From positions 1 through 34,240 of the forward strand of contig NZ_RZJR01000020.1 in the NCBI RefSeq assembly GCF_003990975.1: a stretch of DNA of 34,240 bases. Direction: 5' to 3'. The notes under the pieces were generated by a model. It was not told where the DNA came from. It did no database searches and saw only the letters and a list, made by a program, of their open reading frames with translations. Of this stretch, positions 24,041-31,980 are shown in pieces (the first letter of the stretch is position 1; each line of letters opens with the position of its first letter). Position numbers and translations under genes: made by a program. The DNA comes from Cohnella sp. AR92. Its GTDB lineage: Bacteria > Bacillota > Bacilli > Paenibacillales > Paenibacillaceae.

Positions 24041-24460
24041 GGAATTGAAGTAATAAACCGCAGGGGATACCCCGCTGTACAGCCGGTATTGCAGGAATTG
24101 GAGAACGCTGTAGCAAATGTATGGTCTGTAGAAATTTCTTATCGTAACAGTCATGAAGAGCAGTCCCCCAATAGGGTAATAGACCCCTATGGCGTGGTTA
24201 ATTGGAACAATAAGTGGTATACCATTGCATTCTGCCACCTGCGGAATGAGATCCGCAGCTTTCAGGTAGAACGAATTCCGAGCATCACACGCACGCCATT
24301 CTCATTTAGGCGTCCCAATGAATTTTCAGCGTGTACTTTTTTTATGAATTATAGAGCCACAGAATCTAAAGAATATACTTGTGGAGATTGCTTCGGAGTT
24401 AATGGAATATTATCAAGTTTAACAGCTTCACTGACAGCAGTTGTCAGTGAGGTTGTTTAA
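24041..24460 (+). pseudogene. WYL-domain (YafY-like) regulator, fragment
   Basis: A frame open from 24020 encodes the central part of a YafY-type WYL regulator: NRRGYPAVQPVLQELENAVAN, then VEISYRNSHEEQSPNRVIDPYGVVNW, then NKWYTIAFCHLRNEIRSFQVERI. The N-terminal helix-turn-helix is missing (a stop lies at 24017-24019). The C-terminus departs from the family after about 24375. No credible start or ribosome site exists. It is a decayed fragment in the AT-rich block. Confidence 0.75.
24428..24458 (+). terminator. Hairpin, possible terminator
   Basis: TCACTGACA and TGTCAGTGA (24428-24436 and 24442-24450) flank a five-base loop and are followed by GGTTGTTTAATT. The stem is perfect, but the T-run is poor. 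It separates the broken regulator from the DJ-1 gene. Confidence 0.45.
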
Positions 24461-24535
24461 TTATAGGGATAACCACTCATTAGAGCAGATGAATGGTTGC
24501 TGTTACCTAATAAACTTGATGAGGAGCACTTAGAA

Positions 24536-25162
24536 ATGAATAATACCGTATATCTTTATGTGTTCGATACCATGTCCGATTGGGAAGTAGGTTATTTAGC
24601 CGCCGAACTGAACTCTGGAAGATACTTCAGACAGGGGCTGGCTCCTGCCAAAATAGTCACCGTTGGGATAGAAAAGACTCCAGTAACTACAATGGGCGGA
24701 TTGAAAATAATGCCTGACATCAAAGTGGATGAGTGCAGCATTAAAAGCATAGATGCGCTGATTTTACCTGGTGGAAATACATGGACAGAAGCTGTTCACG
24801 TACCCATATTAAAAATGGCCGAGATGTGTTTAAAGGAAGGGATAGTCGTTGGAGCAATTTGCGGCGCTACCTTAGGACTTGCTCAAGCAGGATTGTTGGA
24901 TTCACATTGGCACACAAGCAATGACTTGGCCTACCTTAAAATGGTTTGCCCATCTTACACGGGAGAAGAATATTACAACATGGAATCGGCTGTCACCGAT
25001 GAGAGATTGATCACTGCATCCGGAGTAGCTCCATTAGAATTTTCTGTTCATGTTTTAAAAGCGCTAGATGTATTTTCTCCCAAAACATTAGACGCTTGGT
25101 ATCGTCTTAATAAAACTCATGAACCTAAATATTTCTACGAGTTAATGAATTCAATCCAATGA
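24536..25162 (+). CDS. DJ-1/PfpI-family protein (YdeA-like)
   Basis: This 208-aa cytoplasmic protein has the class I glutamine amidotransferase-like fold of the DJ-1/PfpI family. The nucleophile elbow is VVGAICGATLGLA with Cys109, and a conserved acidic residue is Glu17 in SDWEVGYL, the usual partner of the Cys. ALILPGGNTW is also a family motif. Members act as chaperones, glyoxalases or proteases; which one applies here is unknown. The open frame begins at 24497, but the ATG at 24536 is 9 bases after GAGGAG (24521-24526). It is AT-rich and stands alone. Confidence 0.9.
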   Translation: MNNTVYLYVFDTMSDWEVGYLAAELNSGRYFRQGLAPAKIVTVGIEKTPVTTMGGLKIMPDIKVDECSIKSIDALILPGGNTWTEAVHVPILKMAEMCLKEGIVVGAICGATLGLAQAGLLDSHWHTSNDLAYLKMVCPSYTGEEYYNMESAVTDERLITASGVAPLEFSVHVLKALDVFSPKTLDAWYRLNKTHEPKYFYELMNSIQ

Positions 25163-25313
25163 CAGTATAGGGATATAAGGCATGTGGAGACGGTCATATT
25201 GATGGTTCGGAAATGAGATGTGGGAGGTTCGTTTAAGTTAAATGGATTGATGGGAAAGGGGCATGTAGTGCCGTTTTTTTACATCTTCCCCTCACGAAAT
25301 GAAACGATGAATT

Positions 25314-25345
25314 GACGTCGAATAATCGGCGTCTTTTTCGTTTTG
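25314..25345 (+). terminator. Terminator upstream of the BlaI-type operon
   Basis: GACGTCGA and TCGGCGTC (25314-25321, 25326-25333) with an ATAA loop are followed by TTTTTCGTTTT. It insulates the DJ-1 gene from the operon that follows. A weaker GGCA/TGCC stem before GTTTTTTT at about 25260-25280 may add to it. Confidence 0.75.
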
Positions 25346-25421
25346 ACTATTAAATTCAAAGACAATCAAGAAGGGCTACACGGGGAAGAGAGAGTTGGTG
25401 TAAAAAAATGACAGGATTGTA

Positions 25422-25450
25422 TTTACAAATCAATTCTACTACAGTAGAAT
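25422..25450 (+). promoter_or_regulatory. Promoter of the BlaI-M56-TCS-ABC operon
   Basis: TTTACA (25422-25427), a 17-base spacer and TAGAAT (25445-25450) each match the sigma-A consensus at five of six positions. The -10 lies inside the first operator palindrome, so the repressor would block polymerase directly. Confidence 0.7.
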
Positions 25451-25479
25451 GTTGATATGTGATTCTACGGCAGTAGAAT
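25433..25479 (+). promoter_or_regulatory. Two BlaI-type operators
   Basis: Two 18-bp palindromes with ATTCTAC/GTAGAAT arms lie at 25433-25450 (ATTCTACTACAGTAGAAT) and 25462-25479 (ATTCTACGGCAGTAGAAT). Their starts are 29 bases apart. BlaI/MecI repressors bind such dyads as dimers and use two or more operators. The half-site differs from the classical TACA/TGTA one, which suggests a distinct subgroup. Confidence 0.75.
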
Positions 25480-25500
25480 GAATGTGAAAGAGGTGCTCAT

Positions 25501-25860
25501 TTGGTTATGAAGTTATTCGATAGCGAGCTTAATATTATGGAAATCTTGTGGAAAGAAGGCGATACCCCCGCAAAGAGAATTGCAGAAATGACAAAAGAAA
25601 AAGTAGGTTGGAGTAAAACAACAACGTACACCATTATCAAGAGATGTCTCGATAAAGGGGCGATCGAGCGACGAGAACCTAATTTCGTTTGCCATGCGCT
25701 CGTTACGCGAGAGCAAGCGCAAGAACACGAAACAACCGAGTTGATTAACAAAATGTACGATGGAGCCCCCGACAGATTGATTGCTTCCTTATTGGGACAG
25801 AAACGGCTATCGACAGAAGAAATAAATCGCTTAAAACGCCTAATCGATAGTTTGGAATGA
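25501..25860 (+). CDS. BlaI/MecI-family repressor
   Basis: This 119-aa winged-helix protein should repress its own operon by binding the two dyads just upstream. Visible features are the N-terminal LFDSELNIMEILWKEGDTPAKRIAEM, the recognition helix region WSKTTTYTIIKRCLDKGAIERREPNF, and the C-terminal dimerisation helices, including RLIASLLGQKRLSTEEINRLKRLID. In classical systems the cognate M56 protein triggers its cleavage in the dimer region. The TTG at 25501 is 5 bases after AAAGAGGTG (25487-25495); the in-frame ATG at 25507 is the alternative. The M56 gene starts 9 bases after its stop. Confidence 0.93.
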   Translation: MVMKLFDSELNIMEILWKEGDTPAKRIAEMTKEKVGWSKTTTYTIIKRCLDKGAIERREPNFVCHALVTREQAQEHETTELINKMYDGAPDRLIASLLGQKRLSTEEINRLKRLIDSLE

Positions 25861-25869
25861 GGTGAGGGA

Positions 25870-27513
25870 ATGTCGTTGCTTCAAATAAGTATCTCGGCTT
25901 CCGTCTTTATTCTTGCCGTTATTTTCTTGCGTTCCTTGCTTATTCACAAGCTTCCCAAAATGACCTTTATGTTTCTTTGGGGTGTTGCGTTGCTTCAATT
26001 GCTTGTACCTGTTTCCGTTCCATCGCCATTTAGCATTTTTACGGCAGCGGAACATGTAAGCAGAATGTTTGCAGCGCCCAAAGCGATTCCCACGCAAGGA
26101 AGTTCAACGTCTATTAATGGAACTACGGCAATCCTTCCATCCATTACAGAACACGCGACCGCGCCGATTATGCCATTGAAGACGGCTTCACAGATAATAT
26201 CGCCTATCGTATGGGTTTGGGTAGTTGGTTTTACTTTGTGTGCTTTATTTTTTATCATTCCGCATATAAGGTATCGCAAAATCTACAAAATGGCCGTGCC
26301 TATTAAAAACGATTTTATAAAAAAATGGCAGCATTCGAATTTGTTATGGCGAGAGGTTCAAATCAGGCAACTAGATCATCTTTCAACTCCGCTTACATAC
26401 GGTATTTTTCGGCCTGTCGTACTCTTGCCGAAAAATTTAGACTATGACGATGAGAAACAACTTGCGCTTATCCTAACCCACGAATTTACGCACATCAATC
26501 GATTCGACACATTAAAGAAATGGATTCTTGCCGCTAGCGTATGCGTCCATTGGTTCAACCCTTTTGTATGGGCCATGTATATTCTTGCCAACCGCGATAT
26601 CGAGCTATTCTGTGATGAAACCGTCATTCGAAAATTCGGGGAAAACACGAAACCTGCTTATGCTAGGGCACTTGTCCGTTTGGAAGAGAAGAAAATCGGT
26701 TTGTCGCCGATGATTAGCAGCTTTTCCAAAAACTCGACCGAAGAAAGGATTATATCGATCATGAGAACCAAGAAAGTCACGATCGCCACGATGCTTCTCG
26801 CTATTGGGCTTGCAGTCGGTGTCGTTATCGTCTTTGCGACATCAGCATTGGACAAAACGGAAGCTTCAACGGATGTCGACGAACCTAAAGCCTATAGTGT
26901 GCCCTCGCTATATCAAGGTGCCGACACCGATATGTCTTTAAATCCGATCGATCTCACATTCAACAAGAAATATGATGTACCGAAGTTGATAGACAGCCTT
27001 ATGGTTTCAAAGTATCGAGCCGTTTATATGGACAACGAAATCTCTCTTCGCGTCATGACGGATAACGCCATTCAGATAAGCAAAGATAAAGGCGCAGTTT
27101 GGAAAAAATACGATACAAAAGAAGTCGACGCAAAAGAGTTTGCCATATGGCTGCTGAAACATGATCCGAATCCGGGATATTCAATGGAAGAGGTTCAGTA
27201 TCGATTGGCAAACGGGGCAGAAGTAAAACATTTAGTGCTTGAAAATGGGAAGGAGATGTATTTCATCATCGACGGGAACGGCGTACAGATCGAACTTGTA
27301 CAACCTGAAAAAATAGCTTCCGTTCTGATTGACGGTCAAAGGATGATGGTTACGGTCGAGAGTATCCCGTATCATATATCTGCACAGATGCTGAAATCAT
27401 TTTACGACTTGTTAGTGTCGAACAATATCCTTTCGGAAACTGTTGCAAAACAAGATTATTCGGAACGAATCAAGTATCTTAAAAAAAATGACTTCTTTAT
27501 TGTAACGAAATAA
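25870..27513 (+). CDS. M56 (BlaR1-like) membrane protease/sensor lacking a PBP domain
   Basis: This 547-aa membrane protein belongs to the M56 peptidase family, which relieves BlaI-type repression when an outside signal is sensed. The zinc motif is HEFTH (His204, Glu205, His208), with a downstream Glu245 in DIELFCDE as probable third ligand. Membrane helices are likely at about 6-24, 34-52, 112-132, 222-240 and 302-323. In BlaR1/MecR1 the part after the last helix is a penicillin-binding domain with STFK/SxN/KTG-like motifs. Here the 220 residues after about 328 have none of these and instead read as an alpha/beta domain (for example FAIWLLKHDPNPGYSMEEVQYRL). The signal is therefore probably not a beta-lactam. 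Its location before a two-component system and ABC exporter suggests it senses an antibiotic or wall stress. Confidence 0.9.
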   Translation: MSLLQISISASVFILAVIFLRSLLIHKLPKMTFMFLWGVALLQLLVPVSVPSPFSIFTAAEHVSRMFAAPKAIPTQGSSTSINGTTAILPSITEHATAPIMPLKTASQIISPIVWVWVVGFTLCALFFIIPHIRYRKIYKMAVPIKNDFIKKWQHSNLLWREVQIRQLDHLSTPLTYGIFRPVVLLPKNLDYDDEKQLALILTHEFTHINRFDTLKKWILAASVCVHWFNPFVWAMYILANRDIELFCDETVIRKFGENTKPAYARALVRLEEKKIGLSPMISSFSKNSTEERIISIMRTKKVTIATMLLAIGLAVGVVIVFATSALDKTEASTDVDEPKAYSVPSLYQGADTDMSLNPIDLTFNKKYDVPKLIDSLMVSKYRAVYMDNEISLRVMTDNAIQISKDKGAVWKKYDTKEVDAKEFAIWLLKHDPNPGYSMEEVQYRLANGAEVKHLVLENGKEMYFIIDGNGVQIELVQPEKIASVLIDGQRMMVTVESIPYHISAQMLKSFYDLLVSNNILSETVAKQDYSERIKYLKKNDFFIVTK

Positions 27514-27530
27514 AGGTGGTTACTGGTATC

Positions 27531-28211
27531 ATGAAAGAGAAACGGATTCTATTAATAGAAGACAATCAAGAAATCGGACGCTGGGTTCAGGAGGAACTTG
27601 AAAAGCGGGGATATGTCGTTCGTTGGCTGTTATCCGGTGAAGAGGTGGAAAACGATATACAGGGGATTCATGTGGTTATTCTCGATATCATGCTGCCCGG
27701 ACTGGATGGTTTTACGGTAGGCCAGCGATTGAAGAAAGCAGCGCCTTCGGTGCCCATTTTGCTGCTATCCGCACGAGCGGCTGTCGATGATAAGCTGCAA
27801 GGGCTGCAGTTTGCCGACGATTATGTCACCAAGCCTTTTCACCTCGATGAGCTAGCTGCCAGAATAGAGGTGCTGCTCCGACGCAGTGGAACGGGACTCC
27901 CGGATCGCATCAAGCTTGGACAGCACATCCTTGTTGATCTTGCCGGACGCACGGTGTTCAACGAGCTTACCGGAGAAGGAGTTGCCTTGACCGGAAAGGA
28001 ATACCAAATTCTTGAGTGTTTCCTTCGCCATCCGAATCAAATTCTTACGCAAGAGCAAATATGGATGGCTGTCTGGGCAGAGCCATACATCAATGGAGAT
28101 AAAGCTCTGTCCGTCCATATTCGTCACCTTCGCGAAAAACTGGAACAGGATCCCAATGCGCCGGTAATTATCCAGACCGTACGCGGCATTGGATATCGGG
28201 TGAAAATATGA
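27531..28211 (+). CDS. OmpR/PhoB-family response regulator
   Basis: This 226-aa regulator has a receiver domain with Glu10-Asp11, phospho-acceptor Asp52 in VVILDIMLPGLDG, Thr/Ser and Lys in LLLSARAA and DYVTKPFHLDE, and a C-terminal winged helix with VALTGKEYQILECFLRHP and ALSVHIRHLREKL. The segment before ADDYVTKPF is one residue shorter than usual (LQFADDY). An in-frame GTG at 27516 overlaps the AAAGGTGG site; the ATG at 27531 starts at the receiver domain. It begins 17 bases after the M56 stop and overlaps the kinase gene by 4 bases (ATGA), so it belongs to the same operon. Confidence 0.93.
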   Translation: MKEKRILLIEDNQEIGRWVQEELEKRGYVVRWLLSGEEVENDIQGIHVVILDIMLPGLDGFTVGQRLKKAAPSVPILLLSARAAVDDKLQGLQFADDYVTKPFHLDELAARIEVLLRRSGTGLPDRIKLGQHILVDLAGRTVFNELTGEGVALTGKEYQILECFLRHPNQILTQEQIWMAVWAEPYINGDKALSVHIRHLREKLEQDPNAPVIIQTVRGIGYRVKI

Positions 28212-29215
28212 AACAACGCTCTTTTTTTCGACGGTACTTAGTGGTTCATTTCCTGGGCCTTGCGTTGCTTCCCGTAATGATCCTTATGATGGTAGCTGGC
28301 GTGAATCCGTCTTCTGACCCGTCAAGCATGGATACGACACGCAGCATATCCGGTTTGATCGCCCTCATCATTGCCACCTTTATTTCCGTATCGGGGGTGT
28401 TTTTTTATCGCCTTAGGCAGCGGCTCGTCCGCCTGCAAAAGGCGATGACTGTTCCCGGGGAAGGTTCCTGGATTCCAGAACCGATCCCGGAGCGCGCTTC
28501 TGGTATGAACGAAGTGGATCAGTTGGGGGCTTCGTTTAATCAGATGATTCGGAAGCTTCGCGATAGCCGCCTGCGGGAGCAAGAAGAAGAATCGCTCAGA
28601 AAGCAACTGATTGCCAATCTGTCCCATGATTTACGGACGCCGCTCACCGCTCTTCGCGGGCACGCCTCCAGATTGCATAGGGAGCCTCTCAGCCAGGAAG
28701 GTGTGGCCTCTCTCACGGCGATTGACCACACGATTACGCATATTAGCGAGCTAATGGATGACCTTTTATCCTATACATTGCTTACTGCGGGCAAATACCC
28801 GTACCATCCCGAGCCCACCGATATGGTTCGACTCTTAAGATCCTCTGTTGCATCATGGTATCCGGCATTTGAGAACGCAGGCTTCCGTATAGACGCTGAC
28901 TTGCCGTTCGATGCGACCTTCTCATGGGACATCGATTCGCAATGGATGACGCGCGTGCTTGGCAACCTGTTTCAAAATGTCCTTCGCCATGCGGACGATG
29001 GTAGGTTTATCGGTATTGCTGTGGATATCGGGCAAGAGCGGTTTATCATTCAAGATCATGGACCGGGGATGGGGACCCAGTCTGCCAATCGCGGCGCCGG
29101 CATGGGACTCACGATTTCAAAGTACATGCTGAAGGAAATGGGGCTGCAAGTCCATTTTAGTTCCGATGCGGAGGGAACGACCGTGCGGATCGGAAAAAAA
29201 TTAGACCAAACTTAG
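28208..29215 (+). CDS. HAMP-domain sensor histidine kinase
   Basis: This 335-aa kinase has two membrane helices at about 12-30 and 48-67 with only a short extracellular loop (about 17 residues), then HAMP. The phospho-acceptor is His140 in LIANLSHDLRTPLTALRG. The ATPase domain shows GNLFQNVLRHA, IQDHGPGMG and GAGMGLTISKYML. Kinases with such a small outside loop, like BceS or BcrS, usually sense through a partner protein, and the adjacent ABC genes or the M56 protein are candidates. It starts at an ATGA overlap with the regulator gene. Confidence 0.92.
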   Translation: MKQRSFFRRYLVVHFLGLALLPVMILMMVAGVNPSSDPSSMDTTRSISGLIALIIATFISVSGVFFYRLRQRLVRLQKAMTVPGEGSWIPEPIPERASGMNEVDQLGASFNQMIRKLRDSRLREQEEESLRKQLIANLSHDLRTPLTALRGHASRLHREPLSQEGVASLTAIDHTITHISELMDDLLSYTLLTAGKYPYHPEPTDMVRLLRSSVASWYPAFENAGFRIDADLPFDATFSWDIDSQWMTRVLGNLFQNVLRHADDGRFIGIAVDIGQERFIIQDHGPGMGTQSANRGAGMGLTISKYMLKEMGLQVHFSSDAEGTTVRIGKKLDQT

Positions 29216-29220
29216 AAATA

Positions 29221-29281
29221 ACCTTCCCTGATTTTAGATTTGGTTCGATAGGATGTGAAGCATAACCAAGACAAGGAAGGT
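29221..29281 (+). promoter_or_regulatory. Leader inverted repeat covering the ATPase ribosome site
   Basis: ACCTTCC at 29221-29227 is the exact complement of GGAAGGT at 29275-29281, which is the ribosome binding site of the ABC ATPase gene. If the RNA pairs, translation of the ATPase would be blocked. The loop is 47 bases, so this is only a modest hairpin by itself. Confidence 0.4.
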
Positions 29282-29288
29282 GTTATGC

Positions 29289-29996
29289 TTGATAACTATC
29301 GAACAGTTAACTAAGCGCCGCGGGTCGCACAATATCCTAAACGGCATTAGCTTTAAAGCTAAGCCCGGTCGCGTAACCGGGTTCCTCGGTCCCAATGGCG
29401 CAGGGAAAAGTTCTGCTCTGCGAATCCTATTGGGACTTGACCGGGCGACCTCAGGCACTGCGCTGGTCAATGGCGTGCCATACGTCCAGCTTACCGATCC
29501 GCTAACGACCGTTGGCGCCGTATTTGACGGATCGGGAGCGCATCGGTTGCGTACAGGGCGAGCGCATTTGAACTGGATTGTCAGGTCCGCGGGGCTTCCC
29601 CGTTCTCGGGTCAACGAAGTCCTCGAAATGGTAGGGCTTGCCCATGCTGCCTCGAAGAGGGTTGGCCGTTACTCTCTTGGCATGGCGCGGCGACTAGGCC
29701 TGGCTGCCGCGCTGCTTGGCGATCCGGAGATTCTGATATTGGACGAACCTACGAATGGGCTTGACCCCGAGGGAATTCGTTGGCTCAGGACGTTTCTCCG
29801 TGAACGTGCGGCATCAGGGCGCACCGTATTACTATCGAGCCATCTGATGGGGGAAACCGCCGAAACGGTAGACGACATTGTTATTCTCAATAAGGGGCAC
29901 ATTGTGGCGAGCGGTACGCTTACCGATATCGTCGGTTCCCATAAGACATTAGAAGATGCCTTTTTCGCGTTTACCGCGAGGAGGGACATCTCATGA
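29289..29996 (+). CDS. ABC transporter ATP-binding protein, BcrA-like
   Basis: This 235-aa ATPase has Walker A GPNGAGKS at 34-41, the signature YSLGMARRLGLAAALLG, Walker B ILILDEPTNGLDPEG and the switch His in LLSSHLMGE. The signature loop reads SLGM instead of SGGQ, as in the bacitracin/lantibiotic (BcrA) group of drug and immunity exporters. The open frame begins at GTG 29280, but the TTG at 29289 (MITIEQLTKRRG) is 8 bases after AAGGAAGG and gives the usual N-terminus. It overlaps the permease gene by 4 bases. Confidence 0.93.
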   Translation: MITIEQLTKRRGSHNILNGISFKAKPGRVTGFLGPNGAGKSSALRILLGLDRATSGTALVNGVPYVQLTDPLTTVGAVFDGSGAHRLRTGRAHLNWIVRSAGLPRSRVNEVLEMVGLAHAASKRVGRYSLGMARRLGLAAALLGDPEILILDEPTNGLDPEGIRWLRTFLRERAASGRTVLLSSHLMGETAETVDDIVILNKGHIVASGTLTDIVGSHKTLEDAFFAFTARRDIS

Positions 29997-30757
29997 AAAA
30001 TGCGCTTGCCGCAGAGCTTTCAAAGCTTCTCTCCTTACCCGCCATATGGATCGCAGTTGCGGTCGGCATCCTTGTTGCGCCTGCAATCGCCGTAATCCGC
30101 TCCTTTCAGGAGCTTTTCGAAATCGAAAAAAGCGTACAAACAGCGGTCGAGTACCCTATCGGATTTGAAGAGTTGGGGTTCGGCGTTATGGGCGTTATTA
30201 TTGTTGGCGTTATAGCAATCAGTAGCGAATACTTCACCGAGAGTGAAGAATCCGGCGGCGGACGCCAGTTGACCACCAGTTTGACCGCCAACCCATCACG
30301 AATTCGTTTTCTGATGTCGAAAGCATCTGCCGTTGCAACGGTTAGCGCCATTCTCGCCATCATCGCCATTGCTCTCACATTAGTAGCGGTTCGGATCATC
30401 CTTGCGGAGCATGCTCCTGAGCTTGGGATTGCCGATATTTCCCGGTTTATCGGCGTTGTATGCTATTGGGTGCTTACCGCGCTTATGGCCTTTGGAATTA
30501 CGATCCTGACACGGCATGCCGCTCTGCCGATGGCCGTTCTGCTTCTGAATACCTCCGTCGTGAGCGTGACTTATTTGCTGACACGCGTCACCCCTTTGGC
30601 GAACTATCTGCCGGATATGGCCGGAATTCGCATGTTCGTTGAAATCAAAGATGCCGGGAGTCCACTCACGCCGATTTGGGGCGGTGTAGTCATGGCGGCT
30701 TGGGTGACAGCATTATTGAGCATTGGAACGGTTACCTTTTGTCGGAGGGATCTATGA
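29993..30757 (+). CDS. ABC-2-like permease, first copy
   Basis: This 254-aa integral membrane protein has about six helices, starting right after MKNALAAELSKLLSLPAIW. The central pattern EYFTESEESGGGRQLTTSLTANPSRIRFLMSK is typical of permeases of the BcrB/lantibiotic-immunity type, where the loop contacts the ATPase. It starts at an ATGA overlap with the ATPase gene and ends in an ATGA overlap with the second permease. It should form a heterodimer with that permease. Confidence 0.88.
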   Translation: MKNALAAELSKLLSLPAIWIAVAVGILVAPAIAVIRSFQELFEIEKSVQTAVEYPIGFEELGFGVMGVIIVGVIAISSEYFTESEESGGGRQLTTSLTANPSRIRFLMSKASAVATVSAILAIIAIALTLVAVRIILAEHAPELGIADISRFIGVVCYWVLTALMAFGITILTRHAALPMAVLLLNTSVVSVTYLLTRVTPLANYLPDMAGIRMFVEIKDAGSPLTPIWGGVVMAAWVTALLSIGTVTFCRRDL

Positions 30758-31518
30758 GTACGTCGATAACCCGGACGTATGGCCAAGAAATGCGTCGGGC
30801 GATCAAGGCGGAGCTGTCAAAGTTATATTCGCTGCCAATTACATGGTATACCCTCTGCGGTACTTTTATCGTCAATCTTATTCTGGCCTGCGCTTACTCA
30901 AACGCCGGATTACAGGGCTTAGCCTCCACACAGAGCAAGCTGGAAATCGGGTTGGCTTCAGTCGGTTATTCGCAAGCGGGACTTATGATCCTTGGTATAC
31001 TGACCGTTTGCTCCGAATATAACGGCGGTCAGATTCGCACAACACTGACGGCAATGCCGCTGCGAGGCATCCAGATTTTCTCGGCGTTATTCGCGCTGAC
31101 AGTCGTGCTCATCCCTGCTGCATTCGTTGTATCATCTTCTGGAGTTCTGCTAACCGAAATATTAATCGGAGATGCCGGGACTCCTATTGTATGGGGAAAT
31201 TTTATGTCCGCCATATTGGGAGTAAGCGGATACCTCACGTTGACCGCACTGATCAGTGCGGCAATCGGAGTTGTTCTGCGCCGGATGCTTCCTGCGCTCT
31301 CGATCATTCTCGGCTATTACTTCATAGCGGAACCGCTTATACGGGAGCAAGCAGACCTCGCAAAGTATCTTCCGGATACGGCAGGAGTTGGGAGATGGAC
31401 TCCGCGGCCCGAACATGCAAGTGCGCTCACCCCAGTGCAAGGCGGCATCCTTTTGAGTGCTTGGACACTTGCCGCAATCATTATTGCTGCTACCGTATAC
31501 CGAAAGCGAGATGCGTGA
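30754..31518 (+). CDS. ABC-2-like permease, second copy
   Basis: This 254-aa permease is a paralogue of the upstream one: AELSKLYSLPITW matches AELSKLLSLPAIW, and SEYNGGQIRTTLTAMPLRGIQIF matches the corresponding ATPase-contact region. About six helices are expected. The frame opens at 30676, but the ATG at 30754 is preceded by GGAGG at 5 bases and overlaps the previous stop by 4 bases. It ends the operon; no clear terminator follows within 100 bases. The cargo is probably a peptide antibiotic or a lipid-linked precursor, by analogy only. Confidence 0.88.
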   Translation: MSTSITRTYGQEMRRAIKAELSKLYSLPITWYTLCGTFIVNLILACAYSNAGLQGLASTQSKLEIGLASVGYSQAGLMILGILTVCSEYNGGQIRTTLTAMPLRGIQIFSALFALTVVLIPAAFVVSSSGVLLTEILIGDAGTPIVWGNFMSAILGVSGYLTLTALISAAIGVVLRRMLPALSIILGYYFIAEPLIREQADLAKYLPDTAGVGRWTPRPEHASALTPVQGGILLSAWTLAAIIIAATVYRKRDA

Positions 31519-31627
31519 ATCGAGGTAACATTGGAAAATAACTGACGACGCGGGTGATGGTTTCCGGCTTGTGCGCTGGCTTCGACGAGAGAGATTAGCA
31601 TCGCCTGTTGCCAGAAACGCGTTATAA

Positions 31628-31683
31628 GAGCGAACTTAAAGTTTTCTTTATATTCCACAAATGGGCCGATCTACAATGATAAA
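31628..31683 (+). repeat. Promoter-like element, copy A
   Basis: A 56-base segment matches the one at 32977-33032 at 44 of 56 positions without gaps. Conserved parts are TTAAAGTTTT/TTTAAAGTTTT, the CACAA.TGG core and TAC.ATGATAAA. A possible TCCACA/TTCACA-17-TGATAA promoter is kept in both. It lies 126 bases before the ORF at 31810, in a 291-base gap that has no other recognisable feature. Confidence 0.7.
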
Positions 31684-31809
31684 TTTGAAGTAACATTTGG
31701 AGTTTTTTGACGAAGCGAAGCTTGCTGTCATGAGAGAGGGTCTTTACAATCACATACTTGGACCAAGGTATCGTTGCATGTGATGATATTTGTAATTAGG
31801 AGGGATGTC

Positions 31810-31980
31810 GTGAAGATAAAATCCGTGCAGCCGGTCAGTGAATATTTCAAAGCGATGCAGCAATGCAAGGACGCACGCACGACGAAGGATCAATCGCGTT
31901 TGGCATCTATTCGAAATATGCTCATGCTGGGCAAGAAGCTGCGCACCGAAGAAATGGACTACTTAAAGCGACAGGATTAA
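31810..31980 (+). pseudogene. Truncated gene, 56 codons left
   Basis: The GTG at 31810 is 5 bases after GGAGGG and opens a 56-aa frame: VKIKSVQPVSEYFKAMQQCK, ending LGKKLRTEEMDYLKRQD. It is basic and helical, with no membrane segment. From memory this resembles the N-terminus of a longer Paenibacillus protein encoded before a flagellar-cap-like gene, which continues past the point where this one stops. The abrupt end beside the next fragment suggests a deletion. If it is expressed, it is a 56-aa protein of unknown function. Confidence 0.55.

Noticed and set aside
31670..31683. Sigma-D (motility) promoter in element A
   Set aside because: GCCGAT is present, but TAAA lies 24 bases upstream instead of about 15, and the second copy of the element lacks GCCGAT.
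31741..31800. Hairpin with CACAT/ATGTG ends before the 56-codon frame
   Set aside because: The inner pairing is imperfect and no riboswitch or attenuator class fits. It is too weak to report as a feature.
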